Shown piece after piece: positions 16,782 through 24,121 of a stretch of DNA of 24,121 bases. The notes beneath the pieces were generated by a model, which saw nothing but the letters and a program-made list of their open reading frames with translations, did not search any database and was not told where the DNA came from. Origin of the DNA: Streptococcus vestibularis ATCC 49124 (GTDB taxonomy: Bacteria > Bacillota > Bacilli > Lactobacillales > Streptococcaceae); NCBI RefSeq assembly GCF_000188295.1, contig NZ_GL831112.1, positions 1,324,620-1,348,740 on the forward strand, in the 5' to 3' direction. How positions within the stretch are numbered: the first letter of the stretch is position 1; the number at the start of each line of letters is the position of its first letter. The translations under genes were made by a program, and so were the position numbers.

Positions 16782-16806
16782 AAAAAGCCGAGATTTCTCT
16801 CGGCTT
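16782..16806 (-). terminator. Intrinsic terminator of trhO
   Basis: Minus strand GCCGAGA-GAAA-TCTCGGC followed by TTTTTC, 15 nt after the trhO stop. Confidence 0.88.
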
Positions 16807-16821
16807 CTTAACTCGTTTAAC

Positions 16822-17805
16822 TTAGGCAGGTGTTACATCCAAGCTCTCACCAATAGCCTCAAGGCGTTCGACAACGTCTTCTTGGCTCAAACCATTTTCG
16901 GAGACATAACGGTTGCGTGGGTGAACACGGCATTCATGTGAGCAGCCACGAAGGTACTTGTCTTCATTTTCCTCTGAAGTAAGGATACGGCGGTTACAGA
17001 ATGGGTTACCACAGTTGACATAGCGTTCACAAGGTGTGCCATCGAACCAATCCTTACCGACAACTATAGGATCTACATGGTTGATATCAACAGCAATGCG
17101 CTCATCAAAGACATACATCTTACCATCCCAAAGCTCCCCTTGAACCTCTGGATCTTTTCCGTAAGTCGCGATACCACCGTGCAATTGGCCAACATCTTTG
17201 TAGCCTTCACGAACCATCCACCCTGAGAATTTCTCACAACGGACACCACCAGTACAGTAAACAACCACGCGCTTATCCATGAACTCTTCTTTATGGTCGC
17301 GGACCCATTGTGGCAATTCACGGAAGTTGCGAATGTCAGGACGAATGGCTCCACGGAAGTGACCAAGGTCATACTCATAGTCGTTACGTGTATCGAGGAC
17401 AACAGTGTCCTCATCTAAAAGAGCATCTTTAAACTCTTTTGGTGACAAGTAAGCACCTGTCGTTTCAAGTGGATTAATGTCGCTGTCAAAGTTGTCATCC
17501 TCTAAACCAAGGTGAACAATTTCCTTCTTGTAGCGAACAAACATCTTCTTGAAGGCTTGCTCCTCTTCCTCATCAATCTTGAACCAAAGGTCCTCCATCC
17601 CTGGAAGGCTGTGAACGTAGTCCATGTATTTTTGAGTGGTTTCATAGTCACCAGAAACCGTTCCATTGATTCCCTCGTCAGCAACCAAGATACGTCCCTT
17701 TAGACCGATTGACTTACAAAAAGCCAAGTGGTCAGCCGCAAATTGCTCAGCGTTTTCGATGGGAAGGTATTTATAATAAAGCAATACTCGAATAGGTTTT
17801 GCCAT
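16822..17805 (-). CDS. trhO: tRNA uridine(34) hydroxylase, rhodanese-like (UPF0176)
   Basis: Hydroxylates uridine 34 of tRNAs to ho5U, the precursor of mo5U/cmo5U wobble modifications. The 327-aa protein has the N-terminal acylphosphatase-like part (about 1-100, with [12 protein letters not shown] at 42-53), a rhodanese domain (about 125-220) whose active loop is YCTGGVRC with Cys184 as catalytic cysteine, and a C-terminal Cys-rich tail (CGNPFCN, then [13 protein letters not shown]) that probably binds a metal. All cysteines expected of the family are there. ATG with GAGG upstream. Monocistronic; a weak promoter may lie in the preceding AT-rich stretch. Confidence 0.92.
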   Translation of the reverse strand: MAKPIRVLLYYKYLPIENAEQFAADHLAFCKSIGLKGRILVADEGINGTVSGDYETTQKYMDYVHSLPGMEDLWFKIDEEEEQAFKKMFVRYKKEIVHLGLEDDNFDSDINPLETTGAYLSPKEFKDALLDEDTVVLDTRNDYEYDLGHFRGAIRPDIRNFRELPQWVRDHKEEFMDKRVVVYCTGGVRCEKFSGWMVREGYKDVGQLHGGIATYGKDPEVQGELWDGKMYVFDERIAVDINHVDPIVVGKDWFDGTPCERYVNCGNPFCNRRILTSEENEDKYLRGCSHECRVHPRNRYVSENGLSQEDVVERLEAIGESLDVTPA

Positions 17806-17930
17806 TGTATTTCCTCTTTCTTTATGAAATATCTATATTTGTTGTTTGATAGTCAAATTCAACTTAATTATTATAGCGCTATCAAAGAGGACTAGGCAAT
17901 TGATTTGCTTGGAAGCACATTTTCACAGAA

Positions 17931-17960
17931 GAAAAAGGCTGAGTGCCAAATGCCTCAACC
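17931..17960 (-). terminator. Intrinsic terminator of nagB
   Basis: Minus strand GGTTGAG pairs with CTCAGCC (one G-U) around a 10-nt loop, then TTTTTCTT. About 35 nt after the nagB stop. Confidence 0.78.
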
Positions 17961-17995
17961 TGAGTTCCGTCGGATTGTTTTTCCACAAGATAGTA

Positions 17996-18697
17996 TTACA
18001 ATTTCGCAGCAGCTGCTTGATCCAAGATAAGAGTCACGTCTGGATGATTTTGCAAGACACTAGCTGGCACTTCCTCTGTCACCGGACCCTTGACCATCTT
18101 GAAAATGGCATCTGCCTTCTTGTCACCATAGGCAAACAATATTATCTTCTTAGCAGCCATAATAGAAGCAATTCCCATTGAAATAGCCTTTGTAGGGACT
18201 TGATCACGACTGGCAAAGAAACGGCTATTTGCTTCAATGGTGCTATCCGTCAAGTCGACCACATGAGTTTGACTATCAAAAGGCGTACCTGGCTCATTAA
18301 AACCAATATGCCCATTACTTCCGATTCCTAGGATTTGCAGGTCAATGGTATGATGCAACAAGATGTCATCGTAGTCCTTAGCCGCCTTCTCCAAATCTTC
18401 AGCCATGCCGTCAGGCATGAAACTCTCTTTAAATGGCTTAGCGTCAAAGAGTTGAGCCTTCATAAAGGCATGGTAGCTCTGCTCATGGTCTGGTGCTAGT
18501 CCGACGTATTCATCCAAATTGACGCTGTAAAGTTCCGAAAAATCCACATCACTCTCAACCATCTCTTGGTAAAGGGCGATAGGGGAACTACCTGTCGCCA
18601 ATCCCAATGTTTGAGCACCCGCTGCAAGGCTCTCTTTTAGAAGTTCAAAGGCAACTTGGCCTCCCTCAACTTGATTCTTAACTAAAATCTTTTTCAT
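17996..18697 (-). CDS. nagB: Glucosamine-6-phosphate deaminase
   Basis: Converts glucosamine-6-phosphate to fructose-6-phosphate and ammonia, sending amino sugars into glycolysis and opposing GlmS. I set the start at 18697 (233 aa, [13 protein letters not shown]): GAGGTG lies just upstream, and the in-frame ATG at 18727 falls inside an operator. Motifs: [10 protein letters not shown] (phosphate loop), NLDEYVGL (catalytic Asp), [16 protein letters not shown] (Asp/His/Glu of the active site). The protein is a little short for the family because it lacks the C-terminal allosteric extension of the E. coli hexamer, as in other Gram-positive monomeric NagBs. Promoter with NagR-like operator and a cre-like site. 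Confidence 0.95.
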   Translation of the reverse strand: MKKILVKNQVEGGQVAFELLKESLAAGAQTLGLATGSSPIALYQEMVESDVDFSELYSVNLDEYVGLAPDHEQSYHAFMKAQLFDAKPFKESFMPDGMAEDLEKAAKDYDDILLHHTIDLQILGIGSNGHIGFNEPGTPFDSQTHVVDLTDSTIEANSRFFASRDQVPTKAISMGIASIMAAKKIILFAYGDKKADAIFKMVKGPVTEEVPASVLQNHPDVTLILDQAAAAKL

Positions 18698-18712
18698 TCT
18701 ATTCACCTCAAT

Positions 18713-18773
18713 ATTGGTATATACCATTTTTCTTTATTATCTCTTTTTTTAACGCTTTTGTCAAGCGCTTTCA
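18713..18773 (-). promoter_or_regulatory. nagB promoter with NagR-type operator and cre-like site
   Basis: Minus strand: TTGACA (18764-18759), 17-nt spacer, GATAAT (18741-18736). The dyad ATGGTATATACCAAT (18727-18713) just after the start point resembles GntR-family NagR/DasR sites (TGGTnnAnACCA). TGAAAGCGCT (18773-18764), overlapping the -35, is a half-good CcpA cre (11 of 14 positions). Together they suggest induction by amino sugars and control by glucose. Confidence 0.75.
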
Positions 18774-18786
18774 CTCAACTCCTTTA

Positions 18787-18815
18787 ATGACGGTCGCCCT
18801 ATATCGTGCTATAAT
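18787..18815 (+). promoter_or_regulatory. Promoter of queA
   Basis: ATGACG (18787-18792), 17-nt spacer, TATAAT (18810-18815); the ribosome site GAGGAAAG and ATG follow. It diverges from the nagB promoter, with about 20 bp between the -35 elements. Confidence 0.75.
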
Positions 18816-18848
18816 AAAAAGGCTGAAAATTTTTAAACGAGGAAAGAA

Positions 18849-19892
18849 ATGAATACAAACGATTTTGATTTTGAACTACCAGAAGAACTAATTGCCCAAA
18901 CCCCATTGGAACAACGTGACGCCTCTAAACTCTTAGTCATTGATCCTGTAACCAAGGAAATGACTGATACCCACTTCGACCACATCATTGACCAGCTTAA
19001 CCCTGGCGATGCCTTGGTCATGAACAATACGCGCGTGCTTCCTGCCCGCCTCTACGGTGAAAAAAATGATACACACGGCCACGTGGAATTTCTCCTTTTG
19101 AAAAATACCCAAGGTGATCAATGGGAAGTTTTGGCTAAGCCAGCGAAACGCCTTAAAGTAGGTGCTAAAGTCAGTTTTGGTGATGGTCGCTTGACTGCCA
19201 CTGTCACTGAGGAACTAGATCACGGTGGACGAATCGTAGAATTTAGCTACGACGGTATCTTCCTTGAGGTCTTGGAAAGCTTGGGTGAGATGCCATTGCC
19301 ACCTTATATCCATGAAAAATTGGAAGACCGCGACCGTTACCAAACAGTCTATGCCAAGGAAAATGGCTCTGCCGCTGCTCCAACAGCTGGCCTCCATTTC
19401 ACTCCTGAATTGCTTCAAAATATTGAAGCTAAAGGCGTAAAATTGGTCTACCTCACCCTCCACGTTGGACTGGGAACCTTCCGACCTGTTTCTGTCGATA
19501 ATGTCGACGAGCATGAAATGCACTCAGAGTTTTACACCCTCAGCCAAGAAGCTGCCGATACCCTTAATAGCGTCAAAGCCACTGGAGGTCGCATTGTTGC
19601 TGTTGGAACAACCTCAATCCGAACACTGGAAACAATCGGCAATAAATACAATGGCCGACTCCAAGCCGACTCAGGATGGACCAATATCTTTATCAAACCA
19701 GGTTATCAATTCACAGTCGTAGATGCCTTTTCAACCAACTTCCACCTTCCAAAGTCAACCTTGGTAATGTTGGTTTCAGCCTTTGCTGGTCGTGAATTCG
19801 TCCTCGATGCCTACAAACACGCCGTCCAAGAACGCTACCGCTTCTTCAGTTTCGGAGATGCCATGTTCGTAACACAACGTGCGGGGAAATAA
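18849..19892 (+). CDS. queA: S-adenosylmethionine:tRNA ribosyltransferase-isomerase
   Basis: Transfers and isomerises the ribosyl part of SAM onto 7-aminomethyl-7-deazaguanine in tRNA, giving epoxyqueuosine. The 347-aa length is standard. Signatures: [16 protein letters not shown] at the start, [23 protein letters not shown] (about 58-70), [21 protein letters not shown] (about 177-186), [22 protein letters not shown] and [18 protein letters not shown] precedes the ATG. Single gene with promoter and terminator; nothing else of the queuosine pathway is in the window. Confidence 0.97.
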   Translation: MNTNDFDFELPEELIAQTPLEQRDASKLLVIDPVTKEMTDTHFDHIIDQLNPGDALVMNNTRVLPARLYGEKNDTHGHVEFLLLKNTQGDQWEVLAKPAKRLKVGAKVSFGDGRLTATVTEELDHGGRIVEFSYDGIFLEVLESLGEMPLPPYIHEKLEDRDRYQTVYAKENGSAAAPTAGLHFTPELLQNIEAKGVKLVYLTLHVGLGTFRPVSVDNVDEHEMHSEFYTLSQEAADTLNSVKATGGRIVAVGTTSIRTLETIGNKYNGRLQADSGWTNIFIKPGYQFTVVDAFSTNFHLPKSTLVMLVSAFAGREFVLDAYKHAVQERYRFFSFGDAMFVTQRAGK

Positions 19893-19902
19893 GAGTTATT
19901 TT

Positions 19903-19932
19903 GAGACTTCTCTTACTGGGGAAGTCTCTTTT
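19903..19932 (+). terminator. Intrinsic terminator of queA
   Basis: GAGACTTC pairs with GAAGTCTC around a 10-nt loop, then TTTT. About 10 nt after the queA stop. Confidence 0.85.
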
Positions 19933-19950
19933 ATTGCACGTCACATTCAG

Positions 19951-19988
19951 AAAAAATCCACCAGTTATGATGAACTGATGGATTTTCT
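19951..19988 (-). terminator. Intrinsic terminator of the ABC exporter operon
   Basis: Minus strand AAAATCCATCAGTT pairs with AACTGGTGGATTTT (G-U allowed), followed by TT. It is next to the queA terminator, giving back-to-back terminators for the convergent genes. Confidence 0.85.
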
Positions 19989-19991
19989 TGT

Positions 19992-21779
19992 TTATTTCTC
20001 CGAAAATTGACTATTATACAAATCGTAATAAAAACCTTTATCTGCAAGGAGGGATTCATGGTTCCCTTGTTCAATGATTTGTCCATCTTTAAGGACCAAA
20101 ATCTTGTCTGCCTCTTGAATCGTTGATAGTCGGTGAGCAATGACAAAACTTGTTCGGCCTTGCATGAGGGTCTTCATGGCTTTTTGAATCAAGAGTTCCA
20201 GACGAGTATCAACTGATGAGGTTGCCTCGTCCAAAATCAAGATTTTAGGGTCAGCCAGAAGCGCACGAGCAATGGTCAAAAGTTGCTTTTGTCCCAGTGA
20301 AATGTTACTTGATTCCTGGTTCATTTCCATATTGTAACCACCAGGCAGCGTACGGATAAAGTGATCCACATTGGCAGCCTTAGCGGCTTCAACAATTTCT
20401 TCATCAGTTGCTTCAAGATTACCAAAACGAAGATTTTCCTTGATAGTTCCTTCAAAAAGCCAAGCATCCTGAAGCACCATACCAAACTGTTTACGATAAT
20501 CTTGACGCGACAAGTTGCGTATATCATGACCATCAACCGAGATAGAACCTGCAGTAACATCATAGAAACGCATGAGAAGATTAATAATGGTTGATTTTCC
20601 AGCACCGGTAGGACCGACAATGGCCACCATTTCACCAGGATTGACTTCAAGATTAAAGTCACGAATCAAAGGTTTATCAGCCACATACTGGAATTCCACA
20701 TGATTAAAGCTAACTTGGCCAGTTAATTCTCCTTCAAGCACCTCAGTAGCATCATTAACCTCGTCTGGTTCATCCATCAGTTGGAAAATACGGTCCAAGG
20801 AAGATTTAGCACTCTGCAATTGTCCAGCCAACTGAGTCAAGTTCTGAATAGGTTGATTAATCTGCCAAACGTACTGAACAAAAGCCTGCATATTACCAAT
20901 CGTCAAGTGACCAGCTAAGACTTGCAAACCACCTAGGACGGCGACAATTAGATAGGTCAAGTCAGATAAACCATTAAGGACAGGCATCATGAGTCCTGAA
21001 ATGAAATTGGCCTTAAAACCTACCTTTTGAAGGTCTTCCGTAATTTCTTTAAAGTCGTCTAAAGACCTATCCTCACGCCCAAAAAGTTTAAGCACATTGA
21101 AACCAGTCAGATTTTCCTGAACAAAACCGTTAAGAGTACCTAGGGCATCAGCCTGCTGCTTAAAGTAAGGTTGAGACTTACTCATAATGAAACGAGCACC
21201 AAAGTAAGTAATCGGAATAGTGATAACAACCACAGCTCCCAACTGAAGATTAAGGTACAGCACTGTTCCAATAACCAAGGCTAGAGTAAAGACGGCATTG
21301 ACAACCTGCAAGAATGACTGCTGCAAGGCATTCGAAACTGTCTCGACGTCACTAGTAAAGCGACCCAAAAGGTCTCCAAATTGTTGCTTATCAAAGTATG
21401 ACACTGAAGTACGATTGATTTTCTCAGTCATCTCATTTCGCATATCCTGAACCGTTGCTTGCACAGCATTGGTCATAAAATAGTTGGAATAGTAAGAAGC
21501 CAACTCATAGATGAGACCACGCAAGAGGTAAAAGACCAAAACTAAACCAACGTAGGAAACGTTGATATGAGCCCCTTCTACCCCCTTAATGATGTCCAGT
21601 GTATTTTTAGTCAGTTCCGTAATGGCTAAACCAATGACCACCGGCTCAATGACACTCATGGTGACACTAATAATTTTCAGGAAAATAGCTAGGTAAAGTG
21701 GGAAACGGTAAACCTGCAAGTATGACCAAAGGCGGCCAAAACTTGAGGAATGAGTTGTTTTCTTTTTATTATTCTTCAT
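19992..21779 (-). CDS. Heterodimeric ABC exporter, subunit B (intact catalytic Glu)
   Basis: A 595-aa half-transporter: six membrane segments in about 30-320, ATPase domain about 355-590. Walker A GPTGAGKST (389-397), Q-loop VLQDAW, signature ISLGQ (493-497, degenerate from LSGGQ), Walker B ILILDEAT with Glu518, and the switch His549 (IAHR). Together with subunit A this makes one working and one degenerate ATP site, as in LmrCD, BmrCD, EfrCD and TM287/288, which export drugs or lipophilic compounds. Its ATG has AAGGAGG 5 nt upstream and follows subunit A by 12 nt, so the pair is one operon. The cargo cannot be told from sequence; the EfrAB/PatAB names should not be transferred without comparison. 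Confidence 0.92.
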   Translation of the reverse strand: MKNNKKKTTHSSSFGRLWSYLQVYRFPLYLAIFLKIISVTMSVIEPVVIGLAITELTKNTLDIIKGVEGAHINVSYVGLVLVFYLLRGLIYELASYYSNYFMTNAVQATVQDMRNEMTEKINRTSVSYFDKQQFGDLLGRFTSDVETVSNALQQSFLQVVNAVFTLALVIGTVLYLNLQLGAVVVITIPITYFGARFIMSKSQPYFKQQADALGTLNGFVQENLTGFNVLKLFGREDRSLDDFKEITEDLQKVGFKANFISGLMMPVLNGLSDLTYLIVAVLGGLQVLAGHLTIGNMQAFVQYVWQINQPIQNLTQLAGQLQSAKSSLDRIFQLMDEPDEVNDATEVLEGELTGQVSFNHVEFQYVADKPLIRDFNLEVNPGEMVAIVGPTGAGKSTIINLLMRFYDVTAGSISVDGHDIRNLSRQDYRKQFGMVLQDAWLFEGTIKENLRFGNLEATDEEIVEAAKAANVDHFIRTLPGGYNMEMNQESSNISLGQKQLLTIARALLADPKILILDEATSSVDTRLELLIQKAMKTLMQGRTSFVIAHRLSTIQEADKILVLKDGQIIEQGNHESLLADKGFYYDLYNSQFSEK

Positions 21780-21791
21780 TTTGACCTCCTT

Positions 21792-23528
21792 CTAGTCTTC
21801 CGTAAGACTCTTTTGATTCAATTGTGAATTAGCAATCTCACGGTAAATGTCATTACTTTCCATAAGCTCTTCGTGACGACCACGACCAACAATTTCACCC
21901 TTATCAAGAACGATAATCTGATCAGCATCCATAATAGTTCCCACACGTTGAGCCACGATCAAGACCGTCGCATCCTGGGTCACTTCTTTTAGACGACGAC
22001 GCAAGGTCGCATCAGTCTTGTAGTCCAAGGCAGAGAAGGAATCATCAAAGATGTAGAGATCAGGACGTTTAACCACCGCACGTGCAATTGACAAACGCTG
22101 CTTCTGTCCCCCAGAAAGGTTGCTACCACCTTCAGCCAAGTGAGAATCATAGCGTTCTTCCTTACTTTCGATAAATTCCTTGGCTTGAGCCACATCAGTA
22201 GCTTGATTCAATTCTTCATGACTGGCATTTTCCTTACCATAACGAATATTTTCACCGATAGTTCCAGTAAAGAGCAGAGCTTTTTGTGGAATAAAGCCAA
22301 TCTTACGACGAAGCGCCTTAAGATTGTAGTCACGGACATCCACACCATCCACAAGAATGCGTCCAAGTGTTACATCATAAAAGCGTGGAATCAACTGTAC
22401 AAGTGATGATTTTCCTGAACCCGTAGACCCAATAAAGGCAATGGTTTCACCAGGTTTTGCCTTGAAAGAAATGTTGTGTAGGACAGGACTTTCAGTTTCA
22501 CCAGGATAGGCAAAGGTCACATTGTCAAACTCCAAATATCCCTTAGTCTCGGTTTCTGTCACGCCATCTTCATTTGGATTGATAGAAATCGGCATGTCCA
22601 TAATTTCCTGCAGACGTTCACTAGATACCGCTGTACGAGGATACATGGTAAAGAGATTGGCTAGGAAAAGGAAAGACAATAGTGCATGGAAGCTGTACTC
22701 AATAAAGGCAACCAAGTCACCGATTGCCAAAGTCCCAGAACCTAACCGCTCAAGAGCAAACCAAACAATTGCCACAATCATGGCTATGATGATTTGCACA
22801 AAAAGTGGCTCAGTCAAACCAGTCAATTTAAAAAGTTTGTTTGAATTATCCGCATAGACAGCATTTTCAGAAGCGAACTTCTTCTCTTGAAAATCTTCTC
22901 TAGCGAAAGCACGGATGACACGAAGTCCAGTCAGATTTTCACGAGCATACTGGTTAATCTTGTCGAGCGTTGTCTGTTGCTTTTCAGAAAGCGGACGCGT
23001 TTTTACCGCCACATACCAGACAACTACGGCTAGGAAAGGCAAGGAAATTGCCACAATCCAAGCCAAAGATGGACTTGTCGTCAAAATCAAAAAGACACTG
23101 GAAACCATCATCAAAGGAGTGATAACACCCAGCTTGAGAACTTGATCTGCAAACTGCATGAGAACAAAAGCATCCGACGTGATACGAGTCACCAAAGAAG
23201 ATACCCCAATTTGTTCGTACTCATGGTGTGAATACTCCTGAAGCTTAGCATAAATGTCATTACGCATGACTTGCACCATAGTAGTGGTCAACTTACCAAC
23301 CGCATAGGCCAGAAGCACACGACCAACAATACCAGTTAAGACCACACCAAACATGACCCAAGCATAGGTATAAAGCTTGTCTGCATCCCCACGGTTAATT
23401 CCCTCATCAATCATTCTGGCAAGAACCGTCGGCAGCCCCAAATTGGCAATAACAAATAAAATGGCCGCCGTAAAATTCATCGCTAGCCACTTAGGATAAC
23501 GCTTGAGATAAGACCAAATATAAGCCAT
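21792..23528 (-). CDS. Heterodimeric ABC exporter, subunit A (degenerate ATP site)
   Basis: A 578-aa half-transporter: six membrane segments in about 15-300, ATPase domain about 330-575. Walker A GSTGSGKSS (367-375), Q-loop FIPQKALL, intact signature LSGGQ (471-475), but Walker B is IFDDS with Asp496 where the catalytic Glu normally stands, and the switch His is Gln527 (VAQR). These two changes mark the non-hydrolytic subunit of heterodimeric exporters; its intact LSGGQ serves the working site built on subunit B. First gene of the pair, with AAAGGAG before the ATG. No confident promoter or regulator gene is seen nearby; an upstream terminator lies at 23676-23710. Confidence 0.92.
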   Translation of the reverse strand: MAYIWSYLKRYPKWLAMNFTAAILFVIANLGLPTVLARMIDEGINRGDADKLYTYAWVMFGVVLTGIVGRVLLAYAVGKLTTTMVQVMRNDIYAKLQEYSHHEYEQIGVSSLVTRITSDAFVLMQFADQVLKLGVITPLMMVSSVFLILTTSPSLAWIVAISLPFLAVVVWYVAVKTRPLSEKQQTTLDKINQYARENLTGLRVIRAFAREDFQEKKFASENAVYADNSNKLFKLTGLTEPLFVQIIIAMIVAIVWFALERLGSGTLAIGDLVAFIEYSFHALLSFLFLANLFTMYPRTAVSSERLQEIMDMPISINPNEDGVTETETKGYLEFDNVTFAYPGETESPVLHNISFKAKPGETIAFIGSTGSGKSSLVQLIPRFYDVTLGRILVDGVDVRDYNLKALRRKIGFIPQKALLFTGTIGENIRYGKENASHEELNQATDVAQAKEFIESKEERYDSHLAEGGSNLSGGQKQRLSIARAVVKRPDLYIFDDSFSALDYKTDATLRRRLKEVTQDATVLIVAQRVGTIMDADQIIVLDKGEIVGRGRHEELMESNDIYREIANSQLNQKSLTED

Positions 23529-23675
23529 AAATTTCTCCTTTTCTTCTTCATTAAGCTATACTCTTACGTTTTCAAAAGTCGATACCAACTTCCGAAACAT
23601 TAAAAAGTACAGAAAAGGGCGTGACAAGCACGCACATCACCTACATTCTAACAAATGGAAATATTAAAAGCAATA

Positions 23676-23710
23676 GAAAAAAGCAGGGCTTACACCCTGG
23701 TTTTCTTTAT
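23676..23710. terminator. Terminator-like hairpin upstream of the ABC operon
   Basis: CAGGG-CTTACA-CCCTG with A tracts before and T-rich sequence after, so it could act in either direction; the minus strand has CCAGGG..GCCCTG then TTTTTT. It separates the ABC operon from whatever lies beyond the window. Confidence 0.6.
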
Positions 23711-23794
23711 TAAGCGACTTGAGTCGTTACCTTATTATTTTAAGAGTAATTGAAGCAGACTTATTCTAATTACTGATATTGCTGAATTTATTTA

Positions 23795-23951
23795 ATGGAT
23801 TTACATTTTGACAATTTTTAGGAAGGATACTGAGGAGGTTCTGGAAGGTTATTTAGTTACCCTGTTTGAAGATTATAATTTCAAGCAAAGTCAACTCATC
23901 CATAGAGGATTTGGCCAATGTTCTGATACACTTGAAAGCTTATTTGATTAA
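23795..23951 (+). pseudogene. Fragment of an unidentified protein gene
   Basis: A frame ending in TAA at 23949-23951 reads RKDTEEVLEGYLVTLFEDY then NFKQSQLIHRGFGQCSDTL and ESLFD, which looks like real protein. There is no start codon or ribosome site in that frame; an ATG in the neighbouring frame (23795, MDLHFDNF) ends at once, so a frameshift near 23818 may separate them. I do not recognise the family. Probably the tail of a decayed gene. Confidence 0.4.
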
Positions 23952-23954
23952 CAC

Positions 23955-23998
23955 TCCGTAACTCTACTTGAGTGTTTACACAAAATTATTGACAGTAT
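23955..23998. other. Possible insertion-sequence end
   Basis: GTGTTTACACAAAATTATTGACAGTATC resembles, from memory, the ends of IS256-family elements in streptococci, which finish in TTTACACAAA and TTGACA-like blocks; shown here in 20-nt parts only, GAGTGTTTACACAAAATTAT then TGACAGTATC. No transposase, partner end or target duplication is visible. Also present: CACTC/GAGTG dyad. Low confidence. Confidence 0.25.
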
Positions 23999-24020
23999 CT
24001 GTTTTTTACCAAGAATAAAT

Positions 24021-24055
24021 AAGTATCATTTTATTTCAATTAAATGATACTTTCT
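24021..24055 (+). terminator. Long AT-rich hairpin, possible terminator
   Basis: AAGTATCATTT pairs perfectly with AAATGATACTT (11 bp, 10-nt loop) and is followed by TCTTT. No gene close by explains it. Apart from these items I see nothing coding in 23529-24121. Confidence 0.45.
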
Positions 24056-24121
24056 TTAGTTCAATGTGTACATATTCCTTTTATAGATAAAGTGAAAAAA
24101 ACTGATGAATCATTTGATTCA

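Noticed and set aside
18698..18727. An upstream ATG for nagB adding ten residues.
   Set aside because: It lies within the NagR-type dyad near the predicted start point; the ATG at 18697 has GAGGTG and matches homologues.
23989..24015. A TTGACA promoter reading out of the window on the plus strand.
   Set aside because: The only -10-like hexamer (AATAAA) is 19 nt away and no gene follows within the window.

Overview
The window looks like chromosomal DNA of a Streptococcus, most likely of the salivarius/thermophilus group. The evidence is low GC, AT-rich promoters with extended -10 elements, the streptococcal gene order glmU-nudix-macP-mtnN, a mevalonate operon in the streptococcal order mvaK1-mvaD-mvaK2-fni, and several decayed genes. 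The species call is inference. Most genes lie on the minus strand and are housekeeping genes. There is no phage, CRISPR array, rRNA or tRNA gene that I can see.

Layout. (1) 1-3350: minus-strand operon glmU (UDP-GlcNAc synthesis), a Nudix hydrolase, macP (activator of a peptidoglycan synthase) and mtnN (MTA/SAH nucleosidase), with an extended -10 promoter, a ~195-nt leader and a closing terminator. (2) 3366-6536: mgtA, a P-type Mg2+ ATPase, behind an elaborate leader: strong promoter, M-box riboswitch, intrinsic terminator with a visible antiterminator pairing, then an unlisted 24-codon leader ORF beginning MRLIDDHPEPH, then a hairpin that buries the mgtA ribosome binding site. This is the most interesting part of the window. 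(3) 6570-11753: the mevalonate operon and a divergent nucleotidyltransferase gene, bracketed by two inverted copies of a ~170-185 bp structured repeat, each sitting between a stop codon and a terminator. (4) 11757-13073: a flavoprotein disulfide reductase of the RclA/Har type. (5) 13074-13829: a degenerate region with a broken alpha/beta-hydrolase gene, a perfect catabolite response element and a frameshifted remnant. (6) 13830-18697: M20 amidohydrolase, rsuA (possibly leaderless), a VIT-family metal transporter with two PerR/Fur-like boxes, trhO and nagB. (7) 18698-19932: regulated nagB promoter diverging from queA. (8) 19951-23528: a two-gene heterodimeric ABC exporter with one degenerate ATP site. 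(9) 23529-24121: non-coding flank with a gene fragment and what may be an insertion-sequence end.

How it fits together. Envelope precursor supply recurs: GlmU makes UDP-GlcNAc, MacP promotes peptidoglycan polymerisation, the mevalonate genes supply isoprenoid precursors for undecaprenyl phosphate, and NagB returns glucosamine-6-phosphate to glycolysis. Metal handling is the second theme: Mg2+ uptake under RNA control and a likely Fe/Mn transporter under peroxide or iron control. tRNA/rRNA modification enzymes (QueA, TrhO, RsuA) are interspersed. All functional statements come from motifs and family knowledge; no search was run.
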